Origin: Thermoproteota archaeon
GTDB taxonomy: Archaea > Thermoproteota > Methanomethylicia > Methanomethylicales > B66-G16
Direction of reading: 5' to 3'
Length of the DNA stretch: 37,029 nucleotides
Assembly: GCA_003649085.1 (NCBI GenBank)
Contig: QMQV01000005.1
Location: 1 to 37,029, forward strand
Part shown: positions 26,462-34,188 of the stretch, one piece after another
Numbering within the stretch: position 1 is the first letter of the stretch
Layout: each line of letters starts with the position of its first letter
Program-made: the position numbers and the translations under genes
The notes under the pieces: model-generated
The model's database searches: none
What the model was told of the DNA's origin: nothing
The model's input: only the letters and a program-made list of their open reading frames with translations

Positions 26462-27139
26462 TTACTCCTCTATAAGCTTGCGTATTAATGGTGCTATGTC
26501 AGCTATGCTACCAACTACGATTTTCGCACCGGATTTTTCTAATAATTCTGGGCTCATGAGCCCAGATAAAACTCCTATTGGAAGTGAGCCAAGCTCTTTA
26601 GCTGCTATCATGTCCTCATGATAATCTCCAACTATTACGCATTGACTCGGGTTAACATTTAAGAGCATCATGAGCTTACGTATAGCCTCCATCTTGGTCT
26701 TGGGCGTGAAGGCTTCTCCAGCTAGGAGCCTTGTTGCAAAAGCATCGAAGAGCTCGTATAGCCCGAGAGCCTTAAGTTCTTTACCAAACTCTTCTTGAGA
26801 GGTTAACCTACCTGTCACTAAGCCTATCTTTAGACCTAGTCTTCGTAGCTCATGCAGAGTCTCTAAAGCTCCTGGAAGAAGAGACGATAGCGATACCGGT
26901 GTTTTCTCAAATTGCTTTAAGAATGTTGTCCAAAAAACTTGCTTATCAACATGGCTTGGAATCAATATGTCAAGAGAATCCGATGAATACAAGTTTATGA
27001 AAACCTCGTAGTCTACTGTTTTGGCGCCATATAGGCTTAAGCATAAGTTTAAAGTTAGGTAAAAACGCCTTAGTGAGTTGACGATTGTTTGATCGTAGTC
27101 AAATATTATGGCTTTAAACTTCTTCAAGACCCAATGCAC
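26462..27139 (-). CDS. HAD-superfamily phosphatase (phosphoglycolate phosphatase-like)
   Basis: A 225-residue haloacid dehalogenase hydrolase. Motif I is FDYDQT (Asp14 nucleophile, Asp16 acid/base), motif II is VTGR, motif III is the Lys in TPKTKMEA, and motif IV is GDYHEDM. A helical cap (about 20-85) places it in subclass I, like Gph or pyrophosphatase PpaX. It probably dephosphorylates a small metabolite; 2-phosphoglycolate is one guess. The GTG at 27139 is used, but a TTG at 27127 would give LKKFKAIIFDYD and is equally plausible. It is divergent from the coiled-coil/ligase genes. Confidence 0.85.
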   Translation of the reverse strand: MHWVLKKFKAIIFDYDQTIVNSLRRFYLTLNLCLSLYGAKTVDYEVFINLYSSDSLDILIPSHVDKQVFWTTFLKQFEKTPVSLSSLLPGALETLHELRRLGLKIGLVTGRLTSQEEFGKELKALGLYELFDAFATRLLAGEAFTPKTKMEAIRKLMMLLNVNPSQCVIVGDYHEDMIAAKELGSLPIGVLSGLMSPELLEKSGAKIVVGSIADIAPLIRKLIEE

Positions 27140-27209
27140 TCCAACTGAATTCCAATTGTTGAAGCAGGTAAATAATTAAAGCTTGTGAGAATAGTAGGAA
27201 ACAAGGTGT

Positions 27210-27815
27210 GTGTTGCTTTTGGAGGAGGAGACGCGGGGGTTAGCAGAGTTAAAGAAGGAGCTTGAAAACCGCATAGCAGAGCTTGAAAAGGAGCTTGAAC
27301 TATTAAGAGGGTGTTTAAAGGTCGTAGATGAAGCGTTGGCTAAGAGCAGCTTTAAGCCTGCAATAGAACTTATAACGCAACCAACAGCGACTGCTCAACA
27401 AGCCAGGGCAACTACTCCAACTCCACCGAAGGTGGGCTATGAGGAGGAACAAGAAGTGCAGATAAGGTCTAAGTATGGGGAACTGCTTGCTACCATGTAT
27501 GTTGGGAAGAAACACGTGAGAATCGTACCAGCACAGGATAAGAAGTTTAGTGTTAAGACTCCTCCATTTGCTAGCTTCTTCTTAGATAGAGTCTTAAATG
27601 AAATGAGGAGGAAGGACGAGAAAAGCGCTGAAAGAGGTGAAAAGTACCCTGAAGAAGTCTTAAAATATGATATAAAGACTGTCGATGGCGACGCTATTGC
27701 TGAGATATTCATTGACAATGTGCTAGATGAAAATAGGATACGTGAAATAAAAAGCGCTGTTCGATGGACTTTTGAACGAATGTATGAGAAAACGTCAGGT
27801 AAGAGAGCTTATTAG
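27210..27815 (+). CDS. Unknown protein with N-terminal coiled coil
   Basis: I do not recognise a named family. Residues 8-46 form a strong heptad-type coiled coil (ELKKELENRIAELEKELELL). Residues 50-76 are a Thr/Pro/Ala-rich linker. Residues 78-195 form a compact charged domain beginning VQIRSKYGELLATMYVG and rich in predicted beta then helix, with KTVDGDAIAEIFIDNV near its end. There is no membrane segment or cysteine cluster. The start is uncertain: GTG 27210 sits one base after AAGGTG, so TTG 27213 or 27219 may be used. It lies directly upstream of the DNA ligase gene on the same strand, separated by 81 bases that hold a possible separate promoter. A structural role in DNA transactions is possible but unproven. 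Confidence 0.7.
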   Translation: MLLLEEETRGLAELKKELENRIAELEKELELLRGCLKVVDEALAKSSFKPAIELITQPTATAQQARATTPTPPKVGYEEEQEVQIRSKYGELLATMYVGKKHVRIVPAQDKKFSVKTPPFASFFLDRVLNEMRRKDEKSAERGEKYPEEVLKYDIKTVDGDAIAEIFIDNVLDENRIREIKSAVRWTFERMYEKTSGKRAY

Positions 27816-27896
27816 GTCATTGATATCGCACGGACATAGTCTAGAGTTATACTTTTAGACTGCTTAGTAGCTTGATTAAATTGCTGGGTGCTTAAC
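27816..27896 (+). promoter_or_regulatory. Region before the ligase gene with an inverted repeat and TATA-like box
   Basis: AGTCTA (27838-27843) and TAGACT (27856-27861) form an inverted repeat around GAGTTATACTTT, which contains a TATA-like GTTATACTTT. GGTG at 27887-27890 is the ribosome site for the TTG at 27897. The element could be a ligase promoter under dimeric-repressor control or, less likely, a hairpin after the coiled-coil gene. Confidence 0.4.
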
Positions 27897-29699
27897 TTGA
27901 AGTATTCGTTAATAGTTGACGCCTATGAAAAGATCGAGGCGACAACTAAGAGGCTTGAGATGACAGCTTATCTAGTCGATTTGCTCAAGCACAGCGATCC
28001 TTCCTCCATAGATAAGGTAGTTTACTTAACTCAAGGAAAGCTTTACCCAGACTACATCGGCGTTGAGTTGGGCATGGCTGATAAGCTCGTTTTAAGGTCT
28101 ATTGCGCTAGCAGCTGGAGCATCTTTAAGTGATGTTGAGAAGATCTATAAAGATAAGGGAGACGTAGGGGAGACAGCTGAACACGCTTTATCGAAGATGA
28201 AGAGGCAATTTGCTTTAACAGACTTCTTCCAAGTTCAGCAAGCAGGTAAAGGAGAGTTAACTGTTGAAAAAGTCTATGACACGCTTGATAAAATTGCTAA
28301 AGCTACGGGCGAAGGTGCTCAAGAGGCTAAGATAAAGTATCTGACAGGGCTATTGAAAGAAGCTACACCTAGAGAAGCTAAATACATAGTTAGAACGGTA
28401 ACCGGCAAGTTAAGGTTAGGAATAGCCGACATGACCATATTAGATGCCTTAGCTATAGCTTTTGCAGGAGGTAAAGAGGCAAGACCTATTCTAGAACGCG
28501 CTTATAACTTAACTAGCGACTTAGGTTTCGTAGCCAGGAAGCTGTTAGCAGAGGGGCTTGCAGCTGTTAAGGAGGTTAAACCTGAACCTGGTAGACCCAT
28601 TAGACCAATGTTAGCTGAAAGATTAGCTTCTCCTGAGGAGATTTTGACTAAGCTTGGAGGAAAAGCTGCTGTAGAGTTTAAATATGATGGTGAGAGGGTT
28701 CAAGCACATAAGATAGGGTCTAATGTCTTACTGTTTTCAAGAAGGCTTGAAAACATCACAAGCCACTACCCCGATGTCTGTGAGTATATCTTGAAGTATC
28801 TTAAGGCAAACGAAGCTATTGTTGAAGGAGAGATCGTCGCTGTGGACCCAGATACTGGGGATATGCTGCCGTTTCAAGAGCTCATGCATAGAAGACGTAA
28901 ATATGGTATTGAAGAGGCCATGAAAATGTATCCCGTTGAGGTTAAAATGTTTGATGCACTTTACTTGGATGGAGAAGACTTGACTTTAAAGCCTTATCCG
29001 TATAGGAGACAGAAGTTAAGCGAAGTTATCGTCGAGTCAGAGAAGTTTAAGCTCGCGGAAGCAATTATCGTAGAAAAGCCGGAAGATTTGGAGAAGTTCT
29101 TTGAAGAAGCTATAGAGAAGGGATGTGAAGGCGTCGTCGTCAAGTCCGTGACTTCAGATGCCATATATCAAGCAGGTGCGCGTGGCTGGCTTTGGATTAA
29201 GTATAAAAGAGATTACAAGAGCGAGATGATCGATACCGTGGATTTAGTAGCAGTAGGGGCTTTTTGGGGTAGAGGAAAGCGCGCAGGTAAATATGGAGCT
29301 TTGCTACTGGCATGCTACGACCCTAAGGAAGATGTCTTTAGGACTGTGTGTAAGTGTGGTTCAGGTTTCACCGACGAGGATTTAGATAAAATGCCTGACA
29401 TGTTCAAGCCGTATGTCATTCCACATAAACACGCCAGAGTGGACTCGCAGCTTAAACCTGACGTATGGTTTGAGCCTAAGATTGTGTTAGAAGTCATAGG
29501 AGCAGAGATTACACTTTCGCCAACACATACTTGTGCTAAGGATGTTATAAGACCTGGTTCAGGGCTTGCGATTAGGTTCCCAAGGTTTACTGGAAGGTGG
29601 AGAGTAGATAAAAGCCCCGAGGACACCACAACTGTTGATGAGATAGTTGAAATGTATAAGAAACAGCTTAGAAAGATTGAGGAAGTTGCCCCAGCTTGA
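27897..29699 (+). CDS. lig: ATP-dependent DNA ligase (archaeal type)
   Basis: A 600-residue replicative DNA ligase that seals nicks between Okazaki fragments. The N-terminal DNA-binding domain spans about 1-220 (YEKIEATTKRLEMT, TGKLRLGIADMTILDALA). The adenylation domain has motif I EFKYDGER with Lys262 as the AMP-carrying residue, FSRRLENIT (motif III region) and GCEGVVVK (motif IV). The C-terminal OB domain contains WIKYKRDY and AIRFPRFTGRWR. The TTG at 27897 was chosen because GGTG lies six bases upstream and LKYSLIVDAY then matches the family N-terminus; the GTG at 27888 is the longer option. It is followed after eight bases by the DUF4152-like gene. Confidence 0.96.
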   Translation: MKYSLIVDAYEKIEATTKRLEMTAYLVDLLKHSDPSSIDKVVYLTQGKLYPDYIGVELGMADKLVLRSIALAAGASLSDVEKIYKDKGDVGETAEHALSKMKRQFALTDFFQVQQAGKGELTVEKVYDTLDKIAKATGEGAQEAKIKYLTGLLKEATPREAKYIVRTVTGKLRLGIADMTILDALAIAFAGGKEARPILERAYNLTSDLGFVARKLLAEGLAAVKEVKPEPGRPIRPMLAERLASPEEILTKLGGKAAVEFKYDGERVQAHKIGSNVLLFSRRLENITSHYPDVCEYILKYLKANEAIVEGEIVAVDPDTGDMLPFQELMHRRRKYGIEEAMKMYPVEVKMFDALYLDGEDLTLKPYPYRRQKLSEVIVESEKFKLAEAIIVEKPEDLEKFFEEAIEKGCEGVVVKSVTSDAIYQAGARGWLWIKYKRDYKSEMIDTVDLVAVGAFWGRGKRAGKYGALLLACYDPKEDVFRTVCKCGSGFTDEDLDKMPDMFKPYVIPHKHARVDSQLKPDVWFEPKIVLEVIGAEITLSPTHTCAKDVIRPGSGLAIRFPRFTGRWRVDKSPEDTTTVDEIVEMYKKQLRKIEEVAPA

Positions 29700-29707
29700 C
29701 TTAAGGG

Positions 29708-30394
29708 ATGATCATAGCATCTGATACTGGATCAGCACTGCTAGATGAGAACTTTAATCAAGTAGTCGTCATCGCATGTGCGTGCGTAGCTGCTGAATAC
29801 CCTTTTACTAAAGCTGACAAGCAAAAAGCAGTCTACGTTCTATCCAAACCTGAAGATAGAGATAACATTCTTGTTGAGGCAAAGCTATGTTTTGATATGG
29901 CTCTTGAAGTCCATCCAAGAGAAGTTCATCTAGATATATCTCTTGGAGGGGCTAGAATCACGCAGCTTAATGATCGTGGAGACTGGCTTGACAAGCTGTC
30001 TAATAAGGGTAGGGAAGTGCTTTCCTCTCTAATGCCTCGCTTAAAGCCTATTGCTCAGAAAATAGAAAATGAAACAGGAGCTAAGGTATTAGCAATAGGC
30101 AAGAAAAGTCCAGTTGTTAGATTAGCCGAGCTCACGGCTGGAGCTTATGGTTTAGCATATGCAGTTGAGAGGGTTTTTGAAGGCAAGCTTGAAGCGTATG
30201 TCGGCTTGCCTAAATGGTGTACTGCTGAAATTCGCGACGACCTCTTAATTTTGAAGTCAATTAAGAGCGGAGAGAGATGTTATGGATATGCGCCCATAAG
30301 TTCCATGTTCTTAAAAAACGTTGCGCTAAGCGAGTTTGATAACCCTGTAGTTGAAGGCTTTAAGGTCGTAAAAATAACACCAATTAGCTTTTAG
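29708..30394 (+). CDS. DUF4152-like archaeal protein, possible RNase H fold
   Basis: A 228-residue soluble protein that resembles the archaeal DUF4152 family from memory: ASDTGSALLDENFN at the start, then VEAKLCFDMALEVHPREVHLDISLGGARITQL, and VLAIGKKSPVVRLAELTAGAYGL (each longer stretch recognised in pieces). The early D-T-G strand with Asp6, Asp76 in HLD and candidate acids Glu57 and Glu141 looks like the metal site of an RNase H-like nuclease. That fold and activity are inference. The gene starts eight bases after lig, so the two are almost certainly co-transcribed, which suggests work on replication or repair intermediates. Its end overlaps the convergent glycosyltransferase gene by 11 bases. 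Confidence 0.65.
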   Translation: MIIASDTGSALLDENFNQVVVIACACVAAEYPFTKADKQKAVYVLSKPEDRDNILVEAKLCFDMALEVHPREVHLDISLGGARITQLNDRGDWLDKLSNKGREVLSSLMPRLKPIAQKIENETGAKVLAIGKKSPVVRLAELTAGAYGLAYAVERVFEGKLEAYVGLPKWCTAEIRDDLLILKSIKSGERCYGYAPISSMFLKNVALSEFDNPVVEGFKVVKITPISF

Positions 30395-31589
30395 AGCTTG
30401 CTTTAGCTGCCAATATTAGGGCTTTATTTAACACATAGCTTAAACCATTGTATTTTAGGATCTCACTTTGTATTTTCTTAGACCTCTCAACATACCCTTC
30501 GCTGAAAATCCTTTTTACCGCTTGAAGCAGCGTATCATGAGATAAGTCTCTTTGCTGTAAGACTATGCCTAAACCCATGTCAGCAACTGACCTAGCTATG
30601 CTCTGATGTTCAGAATGCCCTGGAGTCGGTATAATTATCATTGGGATACCGAAGTACATGGCTTCAGCTACCGTATTGTGTCCACCGCGCGTTATTAGGA
30701 GGTCGCACGCTTTTAAAAGTTCGAAACGATCAATAACCCAGTTGAAGACTTGTAAAGTTGAGGTAAGCTTTAAAGGCCTATTATCGTTATTCGGCAACCC
30801 CCTAGATACTATTATTTGATAGGAGTCTGGAAAATGCTTGAAAATCTCCACTAACTTACTTGAAATATAGCGTTTTTCAGGTATCGTTCCGCTCATGGCG
30901 CAGAAGATAGCTGGACGGTCATTTAAGCCATACTTCTCTCTTAAAACTTCCTTACTTGGCAAGTTTTCTGGCCTCTTCGCCACTATCGGTCCAATCAGCT
31001 TCACCTTGCTTCTATAATGTTTTGACGACACAACGTTAGCTTTAGCTATTGTATAAGGAGGAGGGAAGTCTGGAACTAAGATTAGGGTGCTAAACTTCCA
31101 TAGTGCTCCTAAGGTTTCTAAACCAACTCTCTCAGAGTAGTGTTTGAGGGTTTTGAGGGTTTTACGCTTAATAGGCTTGACATGAGGTATTAAGATTCTA
31201 AGTTGATGCAATAGCGTTATTGAAGGAACGTTGAGTACACGCGCAGCTAATACTGTTGATAGGCGGCTATCAGAGATCACAACATCTGGCTTAAACTGAG
31301 AGATTAAGTTGAGCTCTGCACCAAGTTGTAGTAAGAAGCTGTATATATTTTTAGGACCTAAAGCTAATGTCCTCTTAAGATCAAAGGTCCCATCTTCCTT
31401 TTCAAACATCCTTATTGAAGGTACTTCAGCTACGTTAAAGCCAGAGAATTTGACGAAGGGGTATGCGTCTCCATATGTTGAGAAGAAGACTTCATGTCCT
31501 AACTTGCTGAGCTCATGAGCTATGGGTAATGTTCTGCCGGCATGACCAAGAGCTATGCCGCATGGCGCTAAGTAAAACCTATAGGACAT
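30384..31589 (-). CDS. GT-B fold glycosyltransferase (MurG/UGT-like)
   Basis: A 401-residue glycosyltransferase. The N-terminal half has the acceptor-side APCGIALGHAGRTLPIAHEL, which resembles the glycine loop of MurG/UGT enzymes, and FKPDVVISDSRLST. The C-terminal donor-binding half has IFCAMSGTIPEKR and the sugar-nucleotide site TRGGHNTVAEAMYFGIPMI with PGHSEHQSIA. No membrane helix is seen, so it would act at the cytoplasmic face. Substrate is unknown; glycosylation of lipid, protein or an intracellular metabolite is possible. The ATG is one base after the stop of the AMMECR1 gene, so the two are co-translated as the last genes of a five-gene run. Confidence 0.85.
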   Translation of the reverse strand: MSYRFYLAPCGIALGHAGRTLPIAHELSKLGHEVFFSTYGDAYPFVKFSGFNVAEVPSIRMFEKEDGTFDLKRTLALGPKNIYSFLLQLGAELNLISQFKPDVVISDSRLSTVLAARVLNVPSITLLHQLRILIPHVKPIKRKTLKTLKHYSERVGLETLGALWKFSTLILVPDFPPPYTIAKANVVSSKHYRSKVKLIGPIVAKRPENLPSKEVLREKYGLNDRPAIFCAMSGTIPEKRYISSKLVEIFKHFPDSYQIIVSRGLPNNDNRPLKLTSTLQVFNWVIDRFELLKACDLLITRGGHNTVAEAMYFGIPMIIIPTPGHSEHQSIARSVADMGLGIVLQQRDLSHDTLLQAVKRIFSEGYVERSKKIQSEILKYNGLSYVLNKALILAAKASSKS

Positions 31590-31590
31590 G

Positions 31591-32217
31591 CTATGCTCTT
31601 AGCTCCTTTCTGATAACAGCGCCATTAGGCTCCACTTCTGAGAAAACTTCTGCTTGAAAGGAATATATTTTGACGTTTCGTGAAAGCCAGCAGTCTGGCG
31701 ATAACCCAGCTTTTACGCAACATTCGCTTAAGAAAGTCTCTTCATCCCAGCCATATTCAACTGGTACTTGTGGTAGCAGTAATCCCTTATAGAAGCCCAA
31801 CTCTACGATAAGCCCATCTCTACCTACTTTAATTGCCTTAGGATAGTCTTTTGGATTTTCAACCTTAACTAACGTTGGGGGCGTTAGAACACTAACTTCG
31901 AAGACCACTTTAGATAGCTCCTCTTTACTCATGGGTGGAAACCTTGGGTCTCTTACGGCAGCGCTTATAGCTGAGTCGATAAGTGCTTCGACTAAGGGCA
32001 TTATTGGCTCAGGATAACCTATGCATCCTCTAAGCTGAGTCATCTTCTTACCGAATCTTTCGAAAAATGTCTCGATCGTTACGAAAACCCCCCTCTTCTC
32101 TCTCAAGTGCTGCGGTGTTTCAGGTGGAGGCTCGATTTCCCGATTTTCCGTTAAGTACGTAGTCACGGCTTTTCTAGCAAGTTTCACCAGAAAGGTACCA
32201 TCTTCAAGCGTATACAT
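31591..32217 (-). CDS. AMMECR1-domain protein
   Basis: A 208-residue member of the AMMECR1 family, found across archaea and eukaryotes with an unsettled biochemical role. The signature [10 protein letters not shown] is near residues 62-71, followed by [15 protein letters not shown] and VEVSVL-type strands (FEVSVLTPP), and [22 protein letters not shown] near the end. The length fits the family (TIGR00296). In many archaea this domain travels with MEMO-like or radical SAM proteins; neither is present here. It lies between the Mut7-C gene (29 bases upstream) and the glycosyltransferase (one base downstream). Confidence 0.92.
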   Translation of the reverse strand: MYTLEDGTFLVKLARKAVTTYLTENREIEPPPETPQHLREKRGVFVTIETFFERFGKKMTQLRGCIGYPEPIMPLVEALIDSAISAAVRDPRFPPMSKEELSKVVFEVSVLTPPTLVKVENPKDYPKAIKVGRDGLIVELGFYKGLLLPQVPVEYGWDEETFLSECCVKAGLSPDCWLSRNVKIYSFQAEVFSEVEPNGAVIRKELRA

Positions 32218-32246
32218 GGCCTTAAACCTTCCCTATTCTCCGGGGC

Positions 32247-32744
32247 TTATTGGTTTTCAATTGCATGGAGCGTCTTAATAATGTTTCTCCAATGGCTTCC
32301 TCGCCAGTAAACCTTGCCACAAGATGGGTTCGTGCAGATCCAAAATTCATTATATCGCTCTAAAACTGATTTAGGAACTTTATGAGCTATTTCCTCCAGC
32401 TTAGCCTTTGATAGAGGGCTGTTGCATGAAGGGCATCTTGAACGTTCCGGGTTTATCTCAGCTTTTATGTTAAAGCGCTTTATTATTGATGAGAGTGCAT
32501 CTTTTATGTCCGTTGAAGCTATGAAGAAAGCTTGTATCCCGTTAAGCATAGCTCTTCTGTAGAGCTCAAAGTCTCTTGTGAGTAGTATTCTCTGTTCCTT
32601 TTGAGCTATTTCTAAAAGTTGCTCGTCTGAAGTTTCTGGCGTATACATCACGTCGTAGCCAAACATCCTAAGCCACCTGGAGACATTTCCTAACATCCCA
32701 TCAATTATAAAACGTAAGCTATCTGAAGATCTTCTCTCAACCAC
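32247..32744 (-). CDS. Mut7-C (PIN-like) RNase domain protein with zinc ribbon
   Basis: A 165-residue protein of the Mut7-C/DUF82 family. The PIN-like core has RFIIDGMLGNVSRWLRMFGYD with Asp15, and ILLTRDFEL with Asp58, the conserved acidic positions of this nuclease fold. A C-terminal zinc ribbon uses Cys104-x-x-Cys107 and Cys137...Cys142 and ends in KVYWRGSHW. Relatives are thought to be RNases that cut structured RNA. The GTG start has GGTGA eight bases upstream, and that site overlaps the stop of the four-CBS gene, so translation is coupled. Nuclease activity is inferred from the family, not visible in itself. Confidence 0.88.
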   Translation of the reverse strand: MVERRSSDSLRFIIDGMLGNVSRWLRMFGYDVMYTPETSDEQLLEIAQKEQRILLTRDFELYRRAMLNGIQAFFIASTDIKDALSSIIKRFNIKAEINPERSRCPSCNSPLSKAKLEEIAHKVPKSVLERYNEFWICTNPSCGKVYWRGSHWRNIIKTLHAIENQ

Positions 32745-32752
32745 TCACTAGA

Positions 32753-33562
32753 TCACCGCTTAAAACTTGATGATATGAAGTTGAGAATCTCTTTAAGCCC
32801 TAGAAAACCTACAACTTCTTCAGACTCAGCAACTACTGGCAAGCCGCTTAAGTCCTCTTCTATCATCAACTTAGCCGCTATATCTAAGTAGTCTTCTTCA
32901 CGAACGATGTGTTTAACTCTTTTGCAGATATCGCTTAACAGGTAGTAGCTTATCTGGGCTTTTTGACGTTTCTCAGGTATATGTGTTAGGAAGTTGATGT
33001 AGGCTTTGACCAGGTCCCTTTCATCTATCACTCCATAAGCTTTCCCATCTTCTGTAAGCACCGGAACCGCGAAAACCTCTTGTTCGGTTAAGACTTTTCT
33101 AGCGTGTATGACGCGGTCAGACATCTTTAAGGCCGCTTCCTTGATAGGTCTCATTACTTGAGCAACAACCACGTCAGTTGGCTTTAAGACTGCTTTTAAG
33201 AAAAGCTTCGGATACAGTATGCCGAGGAGCTTATCGTTTAAGCATACTGGTAGACATGAGCTAGAAGACTTTAAGACATGTTCAGCAGCTTCCGCTATTG
33301 ACATGTCTTCACTTAGCTTATTAGTAAAGGGGTTTGTGAAGCTAGATACTCTTATGCTGAGAGCATGCATGCTTCTAAATCTAGCTGAGCTTACCTTTTT
33401 CAACACATCTTTATACGATATGAAGCCATAAGGTCTTCCTGACTCAAGAACAATAGCACAGTATGCTCTTTGCTCTTCCATAAGCGATAAAGCTCTAGAT
33501 AGAGGTTGGCTTTTCTCAACAGTTGGCGGTGTTGTTAACATGATATCTCTTATCTTCAACAT
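32753..33562 (-). CDS. Protein of four CBS repeats
   Basis: A 269-residue protein made of four CBS repeats at about residues 3-57, 70-120, 137-188 and 210-266, that is two Bateman modules with no other domain. The last repeat, ending LSGLPVVAESEEVVGFLGL, and the third, with VFAVPVLTEDGKAYGVIDERDLV, are clear; the second is more divergent. It probably senses an adenine nucleotide. The ATG at 33562 has AGGAG five bases upstream, so I shortened the frame from the GTG at 33568. It follows the CBS-zinc ribbon gene by eight bases and is coupled to the Mut7-C gene. Confidence 0.88.
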   Translation of the reverse strand: MLKIRDIMLTTPPTVEKSQPLSRALSLMEEQRAYCAIVLESGRPYGFISYKDVLKKVSSARFRSMHALSIRVSSFTNPFTNKLSEDMSIAEAAEHVLKSSSSCLPVCLNDKLLGILYPKLFLKAVLKPTDVVVAQVMRPIKEAALKMSDRVIHARKVLTEQEVFAVPVLTEDGKAYGVIDERDLVKAYINFLTHIPEKRQKAQISYYLLSDICKRVKHIVREEDYLDIAAKLMIEEDLSGLPVVAESEEVVGFLGLKEILNFISSSFKR

Positions 33563-33570
33563 TACCACTC

Positions 33571-34128
33571 CTATTTGAGACCAAGCTCAGCCCTACACTC
33601 TTCACATAGAAAACGCCCATCAACTTCCTTAAGGTTATCAGACCATTCTTCGCAGTTATCGCAGTATCCAGCAAGAGATTCCTGTTTTAAGGTCCTTCGA
33701 CGAGCTATCTTAGCAGCTTCCCTTAATATTTCAATAAGCTCGGGTGCTGTTGCCAAAACATCTCTCTCGGTGACGACGCCTAGGAATTCTCCTTTAGAAG
33801 TTACTATGAGCCTTCTCACGTCATGTTGCGCCATTTTACGAGCAGCTTCAGCTATATCGGCATCAGGGGATATCACTATTATTGGAGAAGACATTACATC
33901 CTTTACTTTTACCTCATCTGGATTTAGCTTCTTTGCCAAAACCCTAATGATTATGTCTCTTTCAGTTATTATGCCAACAGGTTTTCCATCCCTCACTATT
34001 ATGACGCTGCCCACGTCTTTATCAGCCATAATTTTAGCAATTTCACTAATTGTAGCATCTTCAGAAGCTACGATTGGCGTTTTCGACATGATGTCTTTGA
34101 CGGAAATGCTCGCTTTTAGATCTACCAT
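33571..34128 (-). CDS. CBS-pair protein with C-terminal zinc ribbon
   Basis: A 185-residue protein with one CBS pair (about residues 8-62 and 75-128, each ending GIITERD or GVVTERD) and a C-terminal zinc ribbon with Cys156-x-x-Cys159 and Cys175-x-x-Cys178. The ribbon could contact nucleic acid or a protein partner. I chose the ATG at 34128, since a TATA-like TTAATATACT (34166-34175) would put transcription start after the alternative TTG at 34161. It is the first gene of a five-gene run and lies downstream of the Rqc2-like gene on the same strand. Confidence 0.88.
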   Translation of the reverse strand: MVDLKASISVKDIMSKTPIVASEDATISEIAKIMADKDVGSVIIVRDGKPVGIITERDIIIRVLAKKLNPDEVKVKDVMSSPIIVISPDADIAEAARKMAQHDVRRLIVTSKGEFLGVVTERDVLATAPELIEILREAAKIARRRTLKQESLAGYCDNCEEWSDNLKEVDGRFLCEECRAELGLK

Positions 34129-34188
34129 AAAGGTCGCCCTTTGCCGTTTAAAGCTTGACAAGACCAGTATATTAACTCATAGGGGTGG
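34129..34188 (-). promoter_or_regulatory. Probable promoter of the CBS/Mut7-C operon
   Basis: Read on the minus strand, TTAATATACT at 34166-34175 is a good archaeal TATA-like box about 40 bases before the ATG at 34128, leaving a leader of roughly 15 bases. A purine-rich AAAGGG precedes the start. This would let the five downstream genes be expressed independently of the Rqc2-like gene. Confidence 0.5.
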
